DNA from: Jeotgalibacillus marinus
GTDB taxonomy: Bacteria; Bacillota; Bacilli; Bacillales; Jeotgalibacillaceae
Length of the DNA: 64,000 nt
NCBI RefSeq assembly: GCF_040801915.1
Contig: NZ_JBFMIA010000001.1
Coordinates: 186,001-250,000 of the forward strand
Direction: 5' to 3'
Within the stretch, counting starts at the first letter, position 1. Each line of letters begins with the position of its first letter. The position numbers and the translations under genes are program-made. Below are positions 1 to 7,973 of the stretch, one piece after another. The notes below the pieces were generated by a model that saw nothing but the letters and a program-made list of their open reading frames with translations, was not told the DNA's origin and searched no databases.

Positions 1-1383
1 CCCCGCTTGTTCTATTAACCCTTTTTTAATATTAATTTCTGGCTCATCTTCAACTGTTTCCTCTATTCCAAACAACGCTTCTTTTAAATAGGTAGCTGGC
101 ATCGAACTACAATTCACACGAACAAACGAGTAATATTTCCGGTCGCTCGCATTGTGAATGGAATGGGCGAACAATTCTTTGCCGGTACCTGCTCCACCTC
201 TCAGTAAAACAGTTGTCGGTGTATTCGCTGCCACTCTTGCCTGTTCGATAGCTAATTGCATGTCGTCTGACTTTCCAATAATATCTTCAAATGTATACTT
301 TGCTTCTAAGGTTCTAATAATACGCCTTGCACGATCAAGTTCTGAGGTTAGTGACTGAATTTCTGACATATCGTGAATAACTCCGACACTACCTTTAAGT
401 TGCCCGTTAACGATAATTGGAGCAACGTTTACAACAACTTCTTTTTTGTTGGGACCTACTAGCATGCTAGCACCTCGGACAGGCCTTCTCGTCTTGAGCA
501 CTTGCATATGCATACTGTCGCCTTTAGAAATATCCGTTGTTGCTGGTTGATTAATGACTTCACTTTCTGATAGTCCTGTTATACGAGTGTAAGCAGGATT
601 GATTAGTAACCCTCGTCCACGCTCGTCCACAACGGAAATTGCATCGTCACTCGATTGAATAATCGCTTCGAGCATCGTCTGTATTTCCTTTAAATTCGTC
701 ATTTCCTCAGCCAAATCAACAACTTCGGTTATATCTTTAAAGACAGCAAAGGCACCAATAATTTCACCTTGTTCGTTGATCACTGGAATTCGTGTAGTCA
801 CTACTTTAAGACCGTTATCAAGTATAAGCTCTTGGTTGCTTTCTGTACGACCTGTTTCAATAATTCTAGGCAATCCACTTAATGGAATAACTTGATAAAT
901 GGATTGATGCATAGCTTTTTCTTTTGGAATACCAACCATTTTAGAAGCACGATCATTAAATAAAAAAATTTTATGATCACAATCAATTCCGATCATTCCA
1001 TCATGCGTCGAATTCACGATTAAATCTCGCATGAAGGAATCGTGCTCCATCTGGTCTATTAGCAATTCTTTTTCTGTTAACAATTGATAAATGAGTGACG
1101 CTACACTGCCAGGTATTAAAACCGTACGGGTGGATCGTGCATTACGCAAATCCAAAAATGTTTGCTGGTCTCCTGTGACATCGATAATAATATCGGTTTC
1201 ACGAGACAAATAGTCATGCCAATCCGATCCCGTCTCGATAAATAATGAACGTGCCAATGTAAGTCCTGGCGCTTGAGGGTCGTGATCTACAACGGCATAT
1301 ACTTGGAAGGCGTCACTTTCAGCCATCACTTGTAATAAGGCGGTTCCTCCTCGCCCAGCTCCTACAATAAGCACTTTTTGCAA
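1..1383 (-). CDS. bkdR: Sigma-54-type transcriptional regulator BkdR (YqiR), 3' part cut by window edge
   Basis: 461 codons are present and the gene runs off the left edge. I chose TTG at 1383 as the start because AGGGG lies about ten bases upstream and the reading frame is open from there. Seen: a Rossmann-like beginning with VGAGRGG at residues 7-13, two PAS domains (about 115-225 and 235-345), then the start of an AAA+ ATPase domain with Walker A GGAGTGKE at 396-403. In B. subtilis the homologue activates branched-chain keto acid degradation genes with sigma-L, and yqzF lies beside it as here. Odd: after LFG (437-439) the sequence continues ETVEDEPE, so the GAFTGA loop that contacts sigma-54 is missing. 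DNA-binding domain lies outside the window. Family is clear; the target operon is inferred from synteny. Confidence 0.85.
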   Translation of the reverse strand, partial: MQKVLIVGAGRGGTALLQVMAESDAFQVYAVVDHDPQAPGLTLARSLFIETGSDWHDYLSRETDIIIDVTGDQQTFLDLRNARSTRTVLIPGSVASLIYQLLTEKELLIDQMEHDSFMRDLIVNSTHDGMIGIDCDHKIFLFNDRASKMVGIPKEKAMHQSIYQVIPLSGLPRIIETGRTESNQELILDNGLKVVTTRIPVINEQGEIIGAFAVFKDITEVVDLAEEMTNLKEIQTMLEAIIQSSDDAISVVDERGRGLLINPAYTRITGLSESEVINQPATTDISKGDSMHMQVLKTRRPVRGASMLVGPNKKEVVVNVAPIIVNGQLKGSVGVIHDMSEIQSLTSELDRARRIIRTLEAKYTFEDIIGKSDDMQLAIEQARVAANTPTTVLLRGGAGTGKELFAHSIHNASDRKYYSFVRVNCSSMPATYLKEALFGIEETVEDEPEINIKKGLIEQAG

Positions 1384-1514
1384 GATTTTTCATCCCCTCT
1401 AATATGTAACGCAACTTTTTGCAACCTCTTACATTGTACAAGAAAGACTTTTTCTTGACAATGATTTATATAAATAGGATAGTTTGTGTAGAAACTTGCA
1501 AGGAGACGTGAGAT

Positions 1515-1760
1515 ATGGCACGTATAATCGCACTTATTATTATTCTAATTCCAGGAGTCATTGCCGCGTTTGGTATCAAGCTAATGAGAGATATGTTTTT
1601 CGGTATTCAAGCGAATTGGATCCCTGCTTTATGGCTTCAGTTTGTACTTGGTTTTATTATGTTTGCTGTCGGAATTGGTTTTATAGGTGGATTCTTACTG
1701 CATCGTGACCGCAAAAACAATAAAGTACAAGATCGTTTTAAAACGAAGCCTAAACAATAA
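1515..1760 (+). CDS. yqzF: Small membrane protein YqzF (DUF2627)
   Basis: 81 residues with two hydrophobic helices (about 4-20 and 38-63) and a short basic C-terminal tail, matching the DUF2627 proteins that sit next to bkdR in Bacillus. A strong ribosome site, AAGGAG at 1499-1504, precedes the ATG at normal spacing. It is divergent from bkdR and ends in a terminator shared with the convergent phosphodiesterase gene. Function is unknown; by topology it is a cytoplasmic membrane protein. Confidence 0.8.
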   Translation: MARIIALIIILIPGVIAAFGIKLMRDMFFGIQANWIPALWLQFVLGFIMFAVGIGFIGGFLLHRDRKNNKVQDRFKTKPKQ

Positions 1761-1781
1761 TCCACTTCACTCATTGAACAT

Positions 1782-1827
1782 AAACACCCCACAACTGGTT
1801 TAAAATCATCCATTTGTGGGGTGTTTT
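1782..1827. terminator. Bidirectional terminator between yqzF and yqiK
   Basis: A perfect 13-bp stem (1782-1794 with 1814-1826) is flanked by T-rich sequence on the plus side and by A residues on the other, so it can end both convergent genes. Confidence 0.85.
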
Positions 1828-1843
1828 GTGTTTTAGATAGTAG

Positions 1844-2575
1844 TTAGTTTAAAAGGTTATTACGTACCACCATTGCACGTTCAGGAAAATCAGTAATAAC
1901 CCCTGACACGCCCATATTCATCCACTGTTCCAATAGAGGTTCTTGATTTATTGTGTAAAGGCGCACTGGGACTTTTGCTCGTTGGCAAGATTCCATTTGT
2001 GCTTGAGTCATTACGCGATAATTTGCGTGAACGGCACATGCATGTGTAGTCGTCGCTAATAAGAGAGGATTCACTCCCTTTTTAGAATAGATTGGAGCAA
2101 TGGACGCTGTTGGGTCTAATTCATGTAATAAAATGATCGATTGATGGTTGAACGATGAAAGTATAATTCGGTCATCTAATTTAAATGCTGCAATTTTTTG
2201 CAAAACTTCTTCTTCCATGCCTCTATAGCGAACTTTATTGTTTTTCAATTCAACATTGCAAATTAATTGATTTCCTTGCAGCCATTGAAAGACTTCATCT
2301 AACGTAGGAATGCGATTATGGCTAAACCATGTTTTCTTATTATAGCTAGCATCAAGTTCTTTTATCTCCTTTAACGTTAAAGACGCAACAGCCCCTCTAC
2401 CATTGGTTGTGCGATTGACGAATTCGTCATGGATAACAACCAAGACGCCATCTTTTGTCCGTTGTACATCAAGTTCAATGCCTTCGCACCCAGTTTTCTC
2501 TGCTTCTTTAAATGCTCTCATCGTATTTTCTGGGTACATTCCTGACGATCCTCTATGGGCAAAAATTTGTGTCAT
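1844..2575 (-). CDS. yqiK: Glycerophosphodiester phosphodiesterase YqiK
   Basis: Hydrolyses glycerophosphodiesters to glycerol-3-phosphate and an alcohol. 243 residues when started at ATG 2575, chosen over an in-frame TTG five codons earlier because GGAG lies nine bases upstream of this ATG. The GDPD signature is complete: HRG at 7-9 with PENT at 15-18, metal ligands E34 and D36 in ELDV, and the second catalytic histidine H49 in VIHDE. No signal peptide is visible, so it is probably cytoplasmic. Single gene; convergent with yqzF. Confidence 0.88.
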   Translation of the reverse strand: MTQIFAHRGSSGMYPENTMRAFKEAEKTGCEGIELDVQRTKDGVLVVIHDEFVNRTTNGRGAVASLTLKEIKELDASYNKKTWFSHNRIPTLDEVFQWLQGNQLICNVELKNNKVRYRGMEEEVLQKIAAFKLDDRIILSSFNHQSIILLHELDPTASIAPIYSKKGVNPLLLATTTHACAVHANYRVMTQAQMESCQRAKVPVRLYTINQEPLLEQWMNMGVSGVITDFPERAMVVRNNLLN

Positions 2576-2590
2576 ACCACCACACTCCAA

Positions 2591-2870
2591 TCGTTACTGT
2601 ATTCTATGTAAACACTATTCATAATGAGAAAGATACCACAAAAGGCCGAATCGTTACATAAAAGGTTTCCCTTTACGTAACGATTCAGTAACAACTACTG
2701 GGATGAACTATGAATTTATTTTTACACAGCAGCCTTTCCGCCATTTCCCAAAAAGTTAAATTCGAGCAATAATAACCTGATGTCAATGAACAAAATTATC
2801 CTAAATTGGTGGTTTATATAAAAAAATATATAATTATCTCTTGAAATCTCTTAATATCTCCTTTTTACTA
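2591..2870. other. Non-coding stretch with a long imperfect palindrome
   Basis: No plausible gene. A 16-bp inverted repeat with one mismatch (2648-2664 against 2671-2686) forms a strong hairpin; on the minus strand it is followed only by a weak T-run (TTTT), so it may be an old terminator. The rest is AT-rich upstream sequence of yqiK. Confidence 0.5.
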
Positions 2871-2894
2871 GTTTGACATATTTTACATTTCATG

Positions 2895-2930
2895 TTGAGT
2901 TTTGGTTCAAAACTCAGTACACTTACATTA
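2895..2930 (+). promoter_or_regulatory. Candidate promoter of the small ORF with overlapping palindrome
   Basis: TTGAGT at 2895-2900, a 17-base spacer and TACACT at 2918-2923 make a moderate sigma-A promoter about 30 bases before the ribosome site. A 9-bp perfect palindrome with a 3-base centre (2896-2916) overlaps the -35 and spacer and could be an operator. Confidence 0.4.
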
Positions 2931-2962
2931 TGAGGATAAGGTGAGCGAAAGCGAGGTGAAAC

Positions 2963-3106
2963 ATGCAGACGCTTGAAATTGTAATTGAAGCGTTAACAGA
3001 ACTAAGAATGTTTTTAGATTCGTTATTGCCGTATGCTCTAATTTTTGCAAAAACTAAAAAAGACGACTCCCCAAAAATAGAGAAGTCGTCCACAAAAAAA
3101 GAATAA
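2963..3106 (+). CDS. Small hydrophobic/basic protein, candidate type I toxin
   Basis: 47 codons from ATG 2963, preceded by GAGGTGA at 2953-2959. Residues about 16-29 (MFLDSLLPYALIFA) are hydrophobic, and the tail is rich in lysine (KTKK, then several KK/EK pairs). This is the general shape of small membrane toxins of Gram-positive type I systems, although I recognise no specific family. The strongest support is context: a convergent antisense RNA with a much better promoter overlaps its last 17 codons, as in txpA/ratA and bsrG/SR4. It lies next to an integrase remnant, in keeping with a mobile or prophage origin. Protein function is inference only. Confidence 0.5.
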   Translation: MQTLEIVIEALTELRMFLDSLLPYALIFAKTKKDDSPKIEKSSTKKE

Positions 3107-3146
3107 ACATACCCACCAATAAGTGTCCGACCACTTATTAGCCCAA
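3055..3146 (-). ncRNA. Candidate antisense RNA (type I antitoxin-like), with promoter
   Basis: On the minus strand TTGAAA (3180-3175), a 17-base spacer and TATAAT (3157-3152) form an 11-of-12 consensus promoter. Transcription would start near 3146. The RNA first forms an 8-bp hairpin (3139-3132 with 3125-3118), then an 11-bp stem with G-U pairs (3090-3080 with 3072-3062) followed directly by six T (3061-3056), a textbook intrinsic terminator. The resulting RNA is about 90 bases, encodes nothing, and covers the 3' end of the small plus-strand ORF for about 50 coding bases. Confidence 0.6.
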
Positions 3147-3180
3147 ACACTATTATATAGACAATAATTTTTGCTTTCAA

Positions 3181-3485
3181 GAACCAATATTTATTACTCT
3201 TCTCATCTTACTCCTCGAAGTCAACAATAATGCATGCTAGCTGAAAATGTTTCATCGGTACCATGCTCTTCAATATCTTTGTATTGATAACCTCGAGTCA
3301 ATTTCAATTCATGCCGATCATCTCCTACGTTTTTATTGTGAATCATCTCACAATAAATGAGTACTGAAACTTTCTTACATGAATATCTGTGGTTTTTTAT
3401 TACCAATTTATCACAAATATATTTTGACGATCTTAGCTGAACCTGTTAGATATTCGTTGGATCTTTTCCGAAAGAGCCCTGTCAC
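3181..3485. other. Non-coding or decayed sequence
   Basis: Contains only a 61-codon minus-strand frame (3221-3406) that starts with TTG, has no convincing ribosome site and matches no family I know. Probably relic sequence from the same element as the integrase remnant. Confidence 0.4.
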
Positions 3486-3584
3486 TTGACAATGTATCGA
3501 TAATCCGTTAAAGTAAGCGTTAGGTTAGGTGAGCTATTCTAATCGAGGCGCTAGTCGTTTCGTACGGGGTAGCTCCCTTTTTTT
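3486..3584 (+). ncRNA. Possible short transcript with promoter and terminator
   Basis: TTGACA (3486-3491), 17 bases, then TAAAGT (3509-3514) resembles a sigma-A promoter. About 65 bases later an 8-bp stem (3528-3536 with 3570-3577, one bulge) is followed by seven T (3578-3584). No coding frame lies between. It could be a small RNA or a relic regulatory region. Confidence 0.25.
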
Positions 3585-3790
3585 ATGATCGAGATTCCAT
3601 GATAAGTGTCTTTGATATTTCTTCATCGTTTGTGCAATTGAGATAAGTCTCTTGTGTAACTTCCACGTTCGCATGACCCAAATTCTCGAAACCTTACGTC
3701 ACCTCTGTTAAGCAAGTAATATTTAACGAAATGGTTACCGAGTGACGGTCTTTTCCCCCTTCTTTAACACCTTAACGAAACTTGACTGAT
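3583..3790 (-). pseudogene. Decayed C-terminal part of a tyrosine integrase
   Basis: The last frame reads ENLGHANVEVTQETYLNCT and stops at 3583-3585: the LGH...T..TY box of XerC/phage-type tyrosine recombinases, with the catalytic tyrosine retained. Upstream, in other frames, come YYLLNRGDV and DRHSVT, corresponding to the preceding helix and the RHS box. At least two frameshifts separate the pieces and the N-terminal part is gone. It indicates that an integrating element once sat beside spo0A. Confidence 0.7.
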
Positions 3791-3909
3791 CACCGAATTC
3801 TTTGAACACAAAAAGCCTCCTATCGTACGTGAATACGAAAAAGAAGGCGGAATATTACCGAAAAATTTACTGGAATTAATTTATCAACACTTCCCGTGTC
3901 GTATAGCGA

Positions 3910-4695
3910 CTAGCTTGCTTTATGCTCTAGTCGAAGTTTATCTGCTACCATCGCGATGAACTCTGAGTTTGTTGGTTTTGATTTAGCGACAGATACTGTG
4001 TAGCCAAATAAATTTGAGATAGCATCGACGTTTCCTCGATTCCACGCAACTTCAATGGCGTGTCGGATCGCACGTTCAACACGCGAGGCCGTAGTATTGA
4101 ATTTTTTACCGATGTCTGGATATAACACCTTTGTAATAGAACCTAATAATTCGATGTCGTGGTAGACCATTGATATGGCTTCACGTAAATACATATAGCC
4201 TTTAATATGAGCTGGGACACCTATTTCATGAATAATTCCGGTAATATTTGCATCTAAATTTTTCGGTTTTGAAGAGGATTCACGATTTAACTTACGGGTG
4301 GACGTATGTGATTGTACTGATTTCCCACGTACCTGACGAATGGTTTGAACAAGGTTTTCCATATCAAATGGCTTTAAAATAAAGTATGCTGCACCTAATT
4401 CAACAGCCTTTGTCGTCACATCTTCCTGACCAAATGCCGTTAGCATAATCACAAGAGGGTGCTTAGGTAATTCCATTTGTCTCATGCGTTCGAGTACATT
4501 TAGACCATCAATGTGCGGCATAATAATATCGAGCAAACATACATCCACCTCGATGTCATCTAAAACAGCAAGACAATCTTGCCCATTATAAGCTGTTGCA
4601 ACCACTTCCATGTCGGTTTGATTTGAAATATACGCTTCTAATGTGTCCACCAATTCTCTGTTATCATCCACAATACAAACTCTGATCTTTTCCAC
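3910..4695 (-). CDS. spo0A: Stage 0 sporulation response regulator Spo0A
   Basis: Master regulator of sporulation, phosphorylated by the phosphorelay. 261 residues. The receiver domain shows the acidic pair D10-D11, phosphoacceptor D56 in LLDIIMPHIDG, the switch threonine in MLTAFG and the lysine in ILKPFD. A charged linker follows, then the Spo0A C-terminal DNA-binding domain (about 155-261) with the helix SRVERAIRHAIEVAWNRG. Start is GTG at 4695 with GAGGAGG nine bases upstream. It follows spoIVB in the same direction, the usual order. Confidence 0.97.
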   Translation of the reverse strand: MEKIRVCIVDDNRELVDTLEAYISNQTDMEVVATAYNGQDCLAVLDDIEVDVCLLDIIMPHIDGLNVLERMRQMELPKHPLVIMLTAFGQEDVTTKAVELGAAYFILKPFDMENLVQTIRQVRGKSVQSHTSTRKLNRESSSKPKNLDANITGIIHEIGVPAHIKGYMYLREAISMVYHDIELLGSITKVLYPDIGKKFNTTASRVERAIRHAIEVAWNRGNVDAISNLFGYTVSVAKSKPTNSEFIAMVADKLRLEHKAS

Positions 4696-5004
4696 TCTTT
4701 ATTTCCTCCTCAGTCGAAAATGTTCTTTGTCCCTAATATCAATTTCGACAGAACTTTAAGAATCCCTTTTAATTTTTTAATTTTTTTAAAAAATAAGTTT
4801 TTTCTTTCCTATACTCTCATTTTCTCTTCCGTTTGGTATATTTCAACATTTTTGGACATTTGTCATCTTTTATATAGTTTATCAAAGTCAATTACGTTCG
4901 GCTAGAAACATTTCAATCAAGATTGAGAAACCCCTAGTCCTTTCATCCATATTTTTAATTCCTAATTCCTCACTCAGTTTCACATAAATATACGTTTCCT
5001 ACGG
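4696..5004 (-). promoter_or_regulatory. Regulatory region of spo0A with 0A-box-like sites
   Basis: A perfect 0A box, TGTCGAA, lies on the minus strand at 4750-4744, and a 6/7 match (AGTCGAA) on the plus strand at 4712-4718. These fit autoregulation of spo0A by Spo0A~P, known in B. subtilis. I could not place the vegetative or sigma-H promoters confidently. No gene is seen here. Confidence 0.55.
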
Positions 5005-5044
5005 AAAAACACCTTCGTAAAATATACATTTTACGAAGGTGTTT
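5005..5044 (-). terminator. Terminator after spoIVB
   Basis: A perfect 17-bp stem (5007-5023 with 5028-5044, four-base loop), with T residues on the minus-strand exit side, separates spoIVB from spo0A. Confidence 0.85.
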
Positions 5045-5074
5045 GTATTTTATATTGTAAATTAAGTTAGTCCA

Positions 5075-6127
5075 CTAGGACGCCTGTTTTTTGTTTGTAA
5101 ATTGATCGCTTTCTTTAATCATTTCTTCCATCGGGAGGGCATATCCCGATGTAGGATCATGTACCAATACATGTGTCACTGCACCGATGAGCTTTCCATT
5201 TTGAATAATTGGGCTACCGCTCATGCCCTGTATGATACCACCAGTCTGATCAATTAAAGCTTGATCAGTTATGCGAATGAGCATACCAGTCGTTCCACCT
5301 GGAGCCTGTGTTTTTGCTCGAACGATTTCAACCTCAAATCGTTCGATCGTATTATCATGGATGACCGTTAACATCTCTGCTTTTCCTTCTTTGACTTCTG
5401 CGTGCTTTGCCACAACAAGAGGTTGCTTATAGAGAGCATGATTCGGAACCTCTTGAAGCGTTCCAAAAATACCATACGCTGTATTCTTTGTAACAGTTCC
5501 TAAAATGGGGTCATCAGACATAAAAATGGCGATTTTCCCACCCGGTTTTCCTGAAATACCTCTTTGAATGCCATCAATTTGCGTTTGTAAGACAGAACCT
5601 TTTCGCATGTCAACTGGTTTTTTGGTGTCTGCGTCTGCTACGACGTGACCAAGTGCACCAAATGCTCCAGATTCAGGGTCGATATATGACACAGTACCAA
5701 TCCCTTGTGTCTGATTCCTTACATATAACCCAAGCTGCGGATGTCCTTCTGAATTTATCTCGGGCGTTACAGCAACTTCCTTCATTGCTCCTTCACGTAC
5801 TATTTCCACGTTAATTAACTCTTTTTTCTCGAGTTGCTGAGATAAAACTTGGGATAAATCCGTCGCACTAGAAACTGGAACTCCGTTTATTTTGGTTAAT
5901 GTATCGCCAACCTTTAAACCAGCTTGTGCAGCGGGTGTTTCATCAGCCGAACTCTTATTAACAGAATGAAATCCTACGACCATGACACCTTTAGTCTCCA
6001 TTGAGATACCAATGGATTGGCCGCCTGGAATTAATTTTAACGAAGAAGCATGAATCGATTCATCCATTGGAGGGAACAACAACAGCATGTTTATAATCAT
6101 GATGACCCAAATTTTCTTCCATCTCAT
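5075..6127 (-). CDS. spoIVB: SpoIVB signalling serine peptidase (S55)
   Basis: Secreted from the forespore to trigger SpoIVFB-dependent pro-sigma-K processing. 350 residues: N-terminal membrane/signal segment (6-20), PDZ domain (about 40-115) and S55 peptidase domain. By analogy to B. subtilis the triad is H161 (GALGH), D288 (ITD) and S303 (GMSGSP). B. subtilis SpoIVB has about 426 residues; the missing part is the stalk between the membrane segment and the PDZ domain, which here is only about 15 residues. GGGGGAG precedes the ATG. Standard position between recN and spo0A. Confidence 0.95.
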   Translation of the reverse strand: MRWKKIWVIMIINMLLLFPPMDESIHASSLKLIPGGQSIGISMETKGVMVVGFHSVNKSSADETPAAQAGLKVGDTLTKINGVPVSSATDLSQVLSQQLEKKELINVEIVREGAMKEVAVTPEINSEGHPQLGLYVRNQTQGIGTVSYIDPESGAFGALGHVVADADTKKPVDMRKGSVLQTQIDGIQRGISGKPGGKIAIFMSDDPILGTVTKNTAYGIFGTLQEVPNHALYKQPLVVAKHAEVKEGKAEMLTVIHDNTIERFEVEIVRAKTQAPGGTTGMLIRITDQALIDQTGGIIQGMSGSPIIQNGKLIGAVTHVLVHDPTSGYALPMEEMIKESDQFTNKKQAS

Positions 6128-6208
6128 CCTTTTTTCTCCCCCTTATAGACTTCAACGATTACCTTCTTAATGTGATCGAAATCAAGGGGAATTATCAGCT
6201 AGAAATAA

Positions 6209-6240
6209 ATAAAAAGCCATCCGTAAATGGATGACTTTTC
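6209..6240 (-). terminator. Terminator after recN
   Basis: Nine-bp stem within 6212-6239, T-rich on the minus-strand exit side, just past the recN stop. Confidence 0.75.
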
Positions 6241-6243
6241 ATG

Positions 6244-7956
6244 TTAAGCCGTTGTCTTTTTTATGGAATGACCAAGATCAAGTAATTCTTTAGCGTGACT
6301 AAGTGTTAATTCTGTAATTTCAACACCAGAAATCATACGGCTTATTTCATGTATGCGTTCTTTTTCCTCAAGTGACAAAACATGCGAAATCGTTCGATCA
6401 TTTTTCACTTCTTTAGAAATGAATAAATGGCGATCGCTAATTGCTGCTACTTGAGGTAAGTGAGAAATGCACAACACTTGGGAGTGATGCGATACTGCAT
6501 GAATTTTTTCTGCAATCGCTTGTGCAACTCTCCCACTTACACCTGTATCCACTTCATCGAAAATAATCGAAGTAATACCTTGGTGTTTTGAGAAGATCGT
6601 TTTTAACGCAAGCATGATGCGGGAAATTTCTCCACCGGATGCTATTTTCGTTAGTGGTTTCAATGGTTCTCCAGGATTTGTTGAAATAAAGAACTCTAAC
6701 AAATCTACACCATCACGCTTAAATTCATATCCGTTTTCTTTATCGTTTGAAGCATAGTGGTGAAAACGCACGTCGAATACTGCTTTATCCATGTAGAGCG
6801 CTTTAAGTTGCTCGTGAATTTCAAATATTAACTTTTGCGCCCATTTTTGTCGTTCATTCGATAATTGGACAGCCTCTAAATAAAGATCTTCTTGAATAGA
6901 TGCACGTTTTCCTTCTAAATCCAGTAGCGTTAATTCACGATTTGTAATGGATTCAATTTCTTCTTCTATTGAAGATCCAAATTCTAATATTTCTTCGATC
7001 GTTGAACCATATTTTCGCTTCAATTGATTGATTTCGTTCAAACGGTCATCAATGACTTGAAGTCGATCAGGATCATATTCCAATTCATCCAATTGTTGAC
7101 GAATCGAACTTGCAGCTTCCTCAAGCAAATAAAAACTATTTGCTACAGATTCACTCGTTGCCTTCAAATTGCTATCAATTTCTGCAGAGTGCTCTAGATT
7201 AGACATGGATAGACCAATCCAATCCAACCCTTTTTGTTCGCCTTGTAGCGCTCTATACGCTGTTTGAAGGGAATCAAATAATCGTTCGAAATTGACAAGA
7301 CGGCTTTTCTCTTCCATCAATACGTCATCTTCATTTATTTCCAAGCTTGCTTGTTCAATTTCCTGGTATTGAAACCTAATTAAATCTAAACGATGCGCCA
7401 TCTGTTGTTCATTCTCAGACAATGAACGAATTTGTTTTTGGACGGTTTCATATTTAGTAAACAGATCAGAATATGCATCTTTCGCAGGTTTAATGTCATC
7501 GTATCCAAATTGATCGAGTAAAGCCAAATGCTTCGTTTCATCCATCAATTCTTGGCTTTCATGTTGTCCATGAACATCAATAAGACTCGCGCCAACCTCG
7601 CGTAATATGGCAATGGTCACGAGTTTGCCGTTGATTCGACATGCACTTTTCCCTGTTTGTGAGATATCTCTCTTTAAAAGAATCATGCCCTCTTCTAACT
7701 CAATACCAAATTCAGCGCATTTAACATAGCAAGGGTGACCTTCTTCAACAACGAATATTCCTTCAATCTCAGCCTTTTTCTCGCCATGACGAACAAATCC
7801 TGCTGAACCACGACCTCCAACAAGTAGCTGCACTGCATCGATAATGATTGATTTCCCTGCACCTGTTTCCCCCGTCAAAACAGTTAGACCATCCTCTAAA
7901 GAAAGAGATAGTTCATCAATAATAGCAAAATTTCGAATGGACAATTCCTGCAACAA
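6244..7956 (-). CDS. recN: DNA repair ATPase RecN
   Basis: SMC-like protein acting early in double-strand-break repair. 570 residues, near the usual 576. Walker A GETGAGKS at 29-36, long coiled-coil arms (about 150-390), the ABC signature ASGGEISRIMLALK and Walker B IIFDEVDTGVSG in the C-terminal half, then SHLPQVA. Start is TTG at 7956 with GAGGTG seven bases upstream; the next codon is also TTG. It is 17 bases downstream of ahrC, the conserved Bacillus arrangement. Confidence 0.96.
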   Translation of the reverse strand: MLQELSIRNFAIIDELSLSLEDGLTVLTGETGAGKSIIIDAVQLLVGGRGSAGFVRHGEKKAEIEGIFVVEEGHPCYVKCAEFGIELEEGMILLKRDISQTGKSACRINGKLVTIAILREVGASLIDVHGQHESQELMDETKHLALLDQFGYDDIKPAKDAYSDLFTKYETVQKQIRSLSENEQQMAHRLDLIRFQYQEIEQASLEINEDDVLMEEKSRLVNFERLFDSLQTAYRALQGEQKGLDWIGLSMSNLEHSAEIDSNLKATSESVANSFYLLEEAASSIRQQLDELEYDPDRLQVIDDRLNEINQLKRKYGSTIEEILEFGSSIEEEIESITNRELTLLDLEGKRASIQEDLYLEAVQLSNERQKWAQKLIFEIHEQLKALYMDKAVFDVRFHHYASNDKENGYEFKRDGVDLLEFFISTNPGEPLKPLTKIASGGEISRIMLALKTIFSKHQGITSIIFDEVDTGVSGRVAQAIAEKIHAVSHHSQVLCISHLPQVAAISDRHLFISKEVKNDRTISHVLSLEEKERIHEISRMISGVEITELTLSHAKELLDLGHSIKKTTA

Positions 7957-7973
7957 TGTGGGTCACCTCATTT

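Noticed and set aside
2873..2878. Perfect TTGACA upstream of the small ORF
   Set aside because: No acceptable -10 lies 16-18 bases downstream; the TTGAGT/TACACT pair fits better.
2923..3180. 85-codon minus-strand frame across the antisense RNA region
   Set aside because: It starts at a TTG inside the -35 element of the antisense promoter, has no ribosome site, and runs through a terminator.
4720..4905. 61-codon plus-strand frame upstream of spo0A
   Set aside because: Low-complexity Phe/Leu/Ile product in AT-rich regulatory DNA without a ribosome site; overlaps 0A-box-like sites.
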